A stretch of DNA of 64,000 nucleotides from S144-45 sp015494035 (GTDB taxonomy: Bacteria > Pseudomonadota > Gammaproteobacteria > Xanthomonadales > Marinicellaceae), in assembly GCA_027057345.1 (NCBI GenBank), contig JALUIX010000058.1, forward strand, positions 1 through 64,000, in the 5' to 3' direction. A model generated the notes under the pieces. The model saw only the letters and a list, made by a program, of their open reading frames with translations. It was not told where the DNA came from and made no database searches. Shown in pieces: positions 61,820-64,000 of the stretch; the first letter of the stretch is position 1, and each line of letters opens with the position of its first letter. The translations under genes and the position numbers were made by a program.

Positions 61820-62908
61820 TCAGCCATCTTTGATCAGGTCGTGTTTCACGTGAAACACCCGACTTTCCTTGTGCACCGGAAATTGATTGGCAATCACCTC
61901 CGGATGCAGACTGCTGGCAAAAACCTGCGTATCTATGGTTTCGAATTGGTTAAATACGTGCTGCAGGTGTTCCTGATCCAGTTCCGCGTCCAGGTCATCC
62001 AGACACACCACCGGCCAGCGCCCGGTGGATTCATAAATCATCCGAACCTGGGTCAGGTACATTTCGATGGCCAGCATTTTTTTTTGTCCGCGCGATAAAA
62101 TTTTCCGTGCCTCTCCTGGCCCTGCCATGATTCGCACGTCCATGCGATGCGGCCCCACTGTGATGGCACCATAGCGGACATGCTGCTCATCGTGATGTAA
62201 AAGCTCACCCAGTAATTCTTTTTCTTTTTTCCACCCACTGCGGTAGTGCAATTGAATATCTGCTGCCTGCAACAAGCCGCTATTCCAACGTGAACCACAC
62301 TGTTCAAGCAGTCGCTCAAAAACGTCGCGTCGCTGGCCATCCAAAGCGGTACCGGTCTCGGCCAGTTGCTCATACCAAAAATGACGGTCAGTTAAACTGC
62401 CGTCGCCTTGTTTCAACATGGCGTTGGCCTGTTGCAGCAGGTAGCGGTATTTTTTCCAGATAAGCAAGTGATCGGGTTTCACGTGAAACGTCAGCCAATC
62501 CAGAAAACGCCGTTTAGTTTCCGGCGGGGAATCCACGAAGTGATAAGAGCCACTGTGGATGGCCACCACAGGCAACAGCAGCGAAATGGGCGTAATGCCT
62601 TTGAGGGTCTTTTCCTGGAGGCGTGCCTTGACAACACCCTGCTTGTCTTTAGACACGCCAAGTCGGTATTGGTTGCCCGCCTGGAGGCTTTCAGCAAAGA
62701 CCGACAAGGATGTCTGTCCGTGGGTAATCATGTTCTGTATGCCACCGGGGCGAAAGGACTTGCCGCTGGACAAAAAATAGATGGCTTCAAGGAAAGAGGT
62801 TTTTCCAATGCCATTGGGCCCGGTCAGGACATTGAGCCCATCAACAGGTTGCCAATCACACTCGTGAAGACTGCGAAAATGACGTGTGCGCAAGCGCTTC
62901 AGGTGCAT
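61820..62908 (-). CDS. recF: Recombination mediator RecF
   Basis: SMC-like ATPase that helps load RecA at gaps and stalled forks. 362 residues: LKRLRTRHFRSLHECDW start, Walker A GPNGIGKTSFLEAIYFLSS (about 29-47), Walker B region VVCLDDLDAELDQEH near 303-317, and the ABC signature in ILSRGQKKMLAIEM. Lies 127 bases before gyrB and follows dnaN across repeat copy 7. Confidence 0.96.
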   Translation of the reverse strand: MHLKRLRTRHFRSLHECDWQPVDGLNVLTGPNGIGKTSFLEAIYFLSSGKSFRPGGIQNMITHGQTSLSVFAESLQAGNQYRLGVSKDKQGVVKARLQEKTLKGITPISLLLPVVAIHSGSYHFVDSPPETKRRFLDWLTFHVKPDHLLIWKKYRYLLQQANAMLKQGDGSLTDRHFWYEQLAETGTALDGQRRDVFERLLEQCGSRWNSGLLQAADIQLHYRSGWKKEKELLGELLHHDEQHVRYGAITVGPHRMDVRIMAGPGEARKILSRGQKKMLAIEMYLTQVRMIYESTGRWPVVCLDDLDAELDQEHLQHVFNQFETIDTQVFASSLHPEVIANQFPVHKESRVFHVKHDLIKDG

Positions 62909-62988
62909 GAACCTTCTCAGCGAGTTTCAGAGTAAACGGAGGCCGCCGGATTAGCTCAAAATTGACTGACTAATCCAGTTCTATCTAA

Positions 62989-63148
62989 GGAGCTTCTGAT
63001 TGAATCTGATGCGAGCAGATTGTCGTGAAAAATCGTTCAGTTCAAGGCGCAAACCGCACGCAATAACCAGCTATTGTGAAGGTTTGCAACGCAGAAATGG
63101 ACGATTTTACGCCGCAAGATGCCGTGTCACGATTCAATCAGAGGCTCC
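62989..63148. repeat. Fold-back repeat copy 7 (type A, perfect target duplication)
   Basis: 160 bp between dnaN and recF. Ends GGAGCTTCTGATTGAATC / GATTCAATCAGAGGCTCC, flanked by CTAA on both sides (62985-62988, 63149-63152). The right-hand CTAA holds the dnaN stop (TAG on the minus strand). The 80 bases from here to the recF start would contain any recF-gyrB leader. Confidence 0.93.
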
Positions 63149-64000
63149 CTAAAGGCGCAAAGGCATAATGATCTGGCGACAGCGATTGTTATCCGGGTCT
63201 CTCACCACGCAGCTGCTGGTGGCGTCCTTGAAACTGAACAACACATTTTCACTGTCCAGGCTGTTAATCGCATCCAGCAGGTAATTGACGTTAAACCCGG
63301 TACCCAGCTCAGTGATATCGGTTTCCACCGCCAGTTCTTCTTCCGATTCTTCCTGTTCAGGGTTGTATCCGATCAAAACAAGTTTATTAGGAGAAATTTT
63401 AAACTTAACGCCCTTGTATTGTTCATTGGACAGGATCGAAGCACGCTGGAACGCAGACCGGGCCTGCTCCTTGTTAACCTGCATGGTGAGATCGATGTCC
63501 AGGGGAATCACCAGGTTGTAGTCGGGAAAACGACCATCGATGAGCTTGGAGGTGAAGGCGGTTTGGCCCAGGGTGGCGCTGATATGGTTGCGGCCAATGT
63601 TGATCTGGATAAATTCCGGCGCGTCCTTGAGTAGTTTCTGTAACTCCAGCACCCCTTTGCGGGGAATAATGATCTGGTGTTTGACGCTTTCGCTATGCGA
63701 AAAGGGCGCCTCAGCCAGGGCCAGTCGATGACCGTCGGTGGCCACTGTGCGAATGGTGTTTTCATCCAGCTCCAGCAGCAGCCCGTTGAGAAAATACCGC
63801 ACGTCCTGGCTGGCCATGGCAAAAGCGGTTTGCTGTAACAGGCGGATCAGGTCATCAGTCTTTACCTGGAAGCTGTCCACGGCCTGAACCCCTTCAATCA
63901 AGGGGTATTCATCAGCGGGCAACGAAGCGAGGCTGAATCGGCTTCTGTTGGCGCTGACGGTAACCTTGGGGCTGTTTTCAGCCTGGGTGATGGAAATCAG
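63149..64000 (-). CDS. dnaN: DNA polymerase III beta sliding clamp, C-terminal part
   Basis: The last 283 residues of the clamp; the frame is open to the window edge, so the N-terminal about 80-90 residues lie beyond. LASLPADEYPLIEG, FAMASQDVRYFLNGLLLEL, ATDGHRLALAE and the closing RDPDNNRCRQIIMPLRL match the family; the C-terminal MPLRL is the peptide-binding end. Order dnaN-recF-gyrB indicates that dnaA and oriC lie just beyond the right edge. The stop codon is inside the target duplication of repeat copy 7. Confidence 0.97.
   Translation of the reverse strand: MISITQAENSPKVTVSANRSRFSLASLPADEYPLIEGVQAVDSFQVKTDDLIRLLQQTAFAMASQDVRYFLNGLLLELDENTIRTVATDGHRLALAEAPFSHSESVKHQIIIPRKGVLELQKLLKDAPEFIQINIGRNHISATLGQTAFTSKLIDGRFPDYNLVIPLDIDLTMQVNKEQARSAFQRASILSNEQYKGVKFKISPNKLVLIGYNPEQEESEEELAVETDITELGTGFNVNYLLDAINSLDSENVLFSFKDATSSCVVRDPDNNRCRQIIMPLRL

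Noticed and set aside
11873..63148. The dispersed repeats as a CRISPR array, attachment sites or ncRNA genes
   Set aside because: Copies are kilobases apart, with no spacers or cas genes; their target duplications and inverted ends fit transposition. RNA roles are possible only as a secondary effect.
1..64000. tRNA, rRNA, prophage, plasmid or defence-system genes
   Set aside because: I looked for them by pattern on both strands and recognise none; the content is housekeeping and accessory metabolic genes.

Overview
The window is chromosomal core sequence from a gammaproteobacterium. The reading frames are intact and densely packed, with no plasmid or phage genes, no tRNA or rRNA that I can recognise, and no transposase. 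A run of 10 N at 8534-8543 marks it as draft or scaffolded assembly. Several traits resemble Xanthomonadales/Lysobacterales: the order LysM-dprA-smg-topA-tsaC-hemF, a glutaredoxin fused to an A-type domain and a rhodanese, an HslV with an extension before its catalytic threonine, a TopA with a lysine-rich tail and no zinc fingers, and secreted proteins with WWNP modules. That placement is inference; I cannot name the genus. The right edge (dnaN-recF-gyrB on the minus strand) puts the window next to the replication origin.

Layout. 1-2.8 kb: end of a DUF819 membrane protein, then argS coupled to an FtsN-like SPOR protein. 2.9-12 kb: a large secreted serine protease, a TonB-dependent receptor interrupted by the assembly gap, and an 893-residue exported protein of unknown function. 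12-17.4 kb (minus): aspS-lipase, and POT peptide transporter-FmdB-MoaB. 17.6-20.7 kb: M1 metallopeptidase and an SDR protein. 20.8-27.3 kb (minus): two paralogous membrane-anchored proteins, an LpxL-like acyltransferase, plsB, a lipoprotein and YbjQ. 27.5-32.6 kb (minus): lptM-dapF-DUF484-xerC-hslV-hslU. 32.7-35.1 kb: carboxylesterase, birA and a second SPOR protein. 35.3-40.3 kb: tsaD and apbE diverge from a porin-FMN-binding-PepSY operon across a Fur box. 40.5-50.7 kb: small membrane protein, carbonic anhydrase, def, then LysM-dprA-smg-topA-tsaC-hemF-waaA. 50.7-64 kb (minus): TPR/sulfotransferase-like protein-uppP-hemH-hydrolase, a thioesterase-acyltransferase-YheT operon, DUF3465, glutaredoxin fusion, gyrB, recF and dnaN. 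No stretch longer than about 300 bases lacks a gene; the longest gaps hold repeats, promoters or terminators.

Two things stand out. First, a dispersed family of about 160 bp fold-back repeats (six full copies of one type, one full copy and one short derivative of a second type, one 20 bp remnant) has terminal inverted repeats beginning GGAAGCTCTGATTGAATC and 4 bp flanking duplications fitting YTAR. These are features of miniature elements mobilised by an IS5-type transposase. They sit at gene 3' ends so closely that the stop codon lies in the target duplication (hslU, smg, dnaN, DUF3465) or is supplied by the repeat itself (the 893-residue protein, moaB, tsaD). Second, a Fur box and strong promoter control a translationally coupled porin, FMN-binding protein and PepSY membrane protein, next to the ApbE flavin transferase that should modify the FMN-binding protein. 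This looks like an iron-responsive extracytoplasmic flavin electron-transfer system.
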